The translations under genes were made by a program, and so were the position numbers. Source: CAZBBC01 sp964489835 (GTDB taxonomy: Bacteria; Calditrichota; Calditrichia; JAJRVZ01). Taken from it: a stretch of 6,741 nt of DNA. Positions within the stretch are counted from its first letter, which is position 1; each line of letters opens with the position of its first letter. The notes under the pieces are model-generated. The model was not told where the DNA came from. It made no database searches and saw nothing but the letters and a program-made list of their open reading frames with translations. The DNA lies in the NCBI GenBank assembly GCA_964489835.1, contig CAZBBC010000206.1:1-6741 (forward strand). The letters run 5' to 3'. Shown here one piece after another: positions 6,431-6,741 of the stretch.

Positions 6431-6456
6431 TCACTTTAGATCACTTTAGTCACTTA
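6431..6456. repeat. Three TCACTTTAG-type direct repeats
   Basis: TCACTTTAG occurs at 6431-6439 and 6441-6449, and a shortened TCACTTA at 6450-6456, at 10- and 9-bp steps, close to one helical turn. They lie about 105 bp upstream of the HEAT-like gene start and could be a protein-binding array, or simple repeat slippage. Confidence 0.6.
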
Positions 6457-6458
6457 AA

Positions 6459-6480
6459 ATTTATACTGTATGATATAAAT
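6459..6480. promoter_or_regulatory. Operator-like dyad
   Basis: ATTTATA (6459-6465) and TATAAAT (6474-6480) are perfect 7-bp inverted arms with an 8-bp spacer, directly between the two groups of direct repeats. The layout resembles a dimeric repressor site, but AT-rich arms have a real chance background. Confidence 0.3.
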
Positions 6481-6487
6481 AAGGACA

Positions 6488-6530
6488 GGTTGACAATAAT
6501 ATTAATTTTTGGTTGACAATCGGTTGACAA
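6488..6530. repeat. Three GGTTGACAA direct repeats
   Basis: Identical 9-mers start at 6488, 6511 and 6522. Each includes TTGACA, the -35 consensus, but none has a good -10 at 16-18 bp on the plus strand, so protein-binding iterons are as likely as stacked promoters. The steps are 23 and 11 bp, about two and one helical turns. Confidence 0.7.
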
Positions 6531-6603
6531 AACATTTTTTTACTGATTTTGATCGTTAACAGTATCCTATCCTACAAACATTGAATCAGCCTCCTGGTCT
6601 GAA

Positions 6604-6650
6604 TTTGATTTTAATCAAAATCCCAATTTCCAATGTCAAATGTCAAATCA
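6604..6650. repeat. Inverted copy of the 5122-5157 repeat
   Basis: The reverse complement of 6630-6650 matches 5122-5142 at 20 of 21 positions, and weaker similarity runs on to 6615/5157. It begins with a dyad TTTGATT-TT-AATCAAA (6604-6619). With the 5122 copy it brackets the dehydratase stub, tRNA, nuclease and HEAT-like gene. Confidence 0.75.
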
Positions 6651-6741
6651 ACACCCAGACCTTGAGAAGTAAAGGAAAAGACGGCATTAAAATAATTTGT
6701 TAGAAATTCCCCGCGAAGCGGAACGAAAAGAATTTTTTACT

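Larger units (their letters stand above)
6326..6741. other. 416-bp non-coding right end
   Basis: No convincing gene. It contains three groups of short iterated motifs (6431-6530), an inverted copy of a repeat from 5122-5157, and at the edge a small hairpin CCGC-GAA-GCGG (6711-6721). From about 6685 one plus-strand frame stays open to the edge (L-L-E-I-P-R-E-A-E-R-K), with no ATG or ribosome site; too short to call. Confidence 0.6.

Noticed and set aside
6685..6741. Open plus-strand frame at the right edge as the start of a gene
   Set aside because: Only about 19 codons are visible, with no ATG, no ribosome site and no recognisable motif.

Overview
The window looks like a chromosomal piece of an uncultured Gram-negative-type bacterium. 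A multihaem cytochrome c and a HEAT-type protein both carry Sec signal peptides. A receptor-like Ser/Thr kinase of the kinase-membrane-TolB-like-TPR type is present. The gene gaps are AT-rich and full of degenerate repeats. From general familiarity with such kinases and repeats I would guess the FCB-related candidate phyla (KSB1/Calditrichota-like); this is inference and no marker gene here proves it.

Layout. 1-1217 (minus) is an octahaem cytochrome c of the hydroxylamine-oxidoreductase (HAO) family, cut by the left edge. 1218-1822 is a gap with a candidate promoter, a near-perfect 28-bp palindrome and a 9-bp-period repeat. 1823-4453 (plus) is an 876-residue membrane kinase with TolB-like and TPR domains. 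It overlaps by 4 bp a second reading frame (4450-4806), a tandem paralogue that kept its first 64 residues and its TPR tail and lost everything between. 4807-5171 holds a 7-bp tandem repeat and a family of AT-rich inverted and direct repeats.

5172-5420 (minus) is the C-terminal stub of an enolase-superfamily dehydratase. Its broken end runs into the promoter of a tRNA-Asp(GTC) gene (5461-5535), which is followed by a strong terminator. 5586-5792 is a GIY-YIG nuclease-domain protein that seems to have lost its last residues to a stop codon. It converges, across a hairpin terminator, on a small exported HEAT-like protein (5912-6325, minus). 6326-6741 is non-coding, with a dense cluster of short iterated motifs and an inverted copy of the 5122-5157 repeat.

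The genes do not form one obvious pathway. The cytochrome and the kinase diverge from a shared 605-bp gap. The middle of the window reads as a decaying zone: a deleted kinase copy, a gene stub, a nonsense-truncated nuclease and many repeats around a tRNA. No transposase, integrase, CRISPR array or recognisable defence operon is visible. The observations most worth following are the HAO-family cytochrome, the in-frame collapsed kinase paralogue, the gene stub fused to the tRNA promoter, and the iterated motif cluster at 6431-6530.
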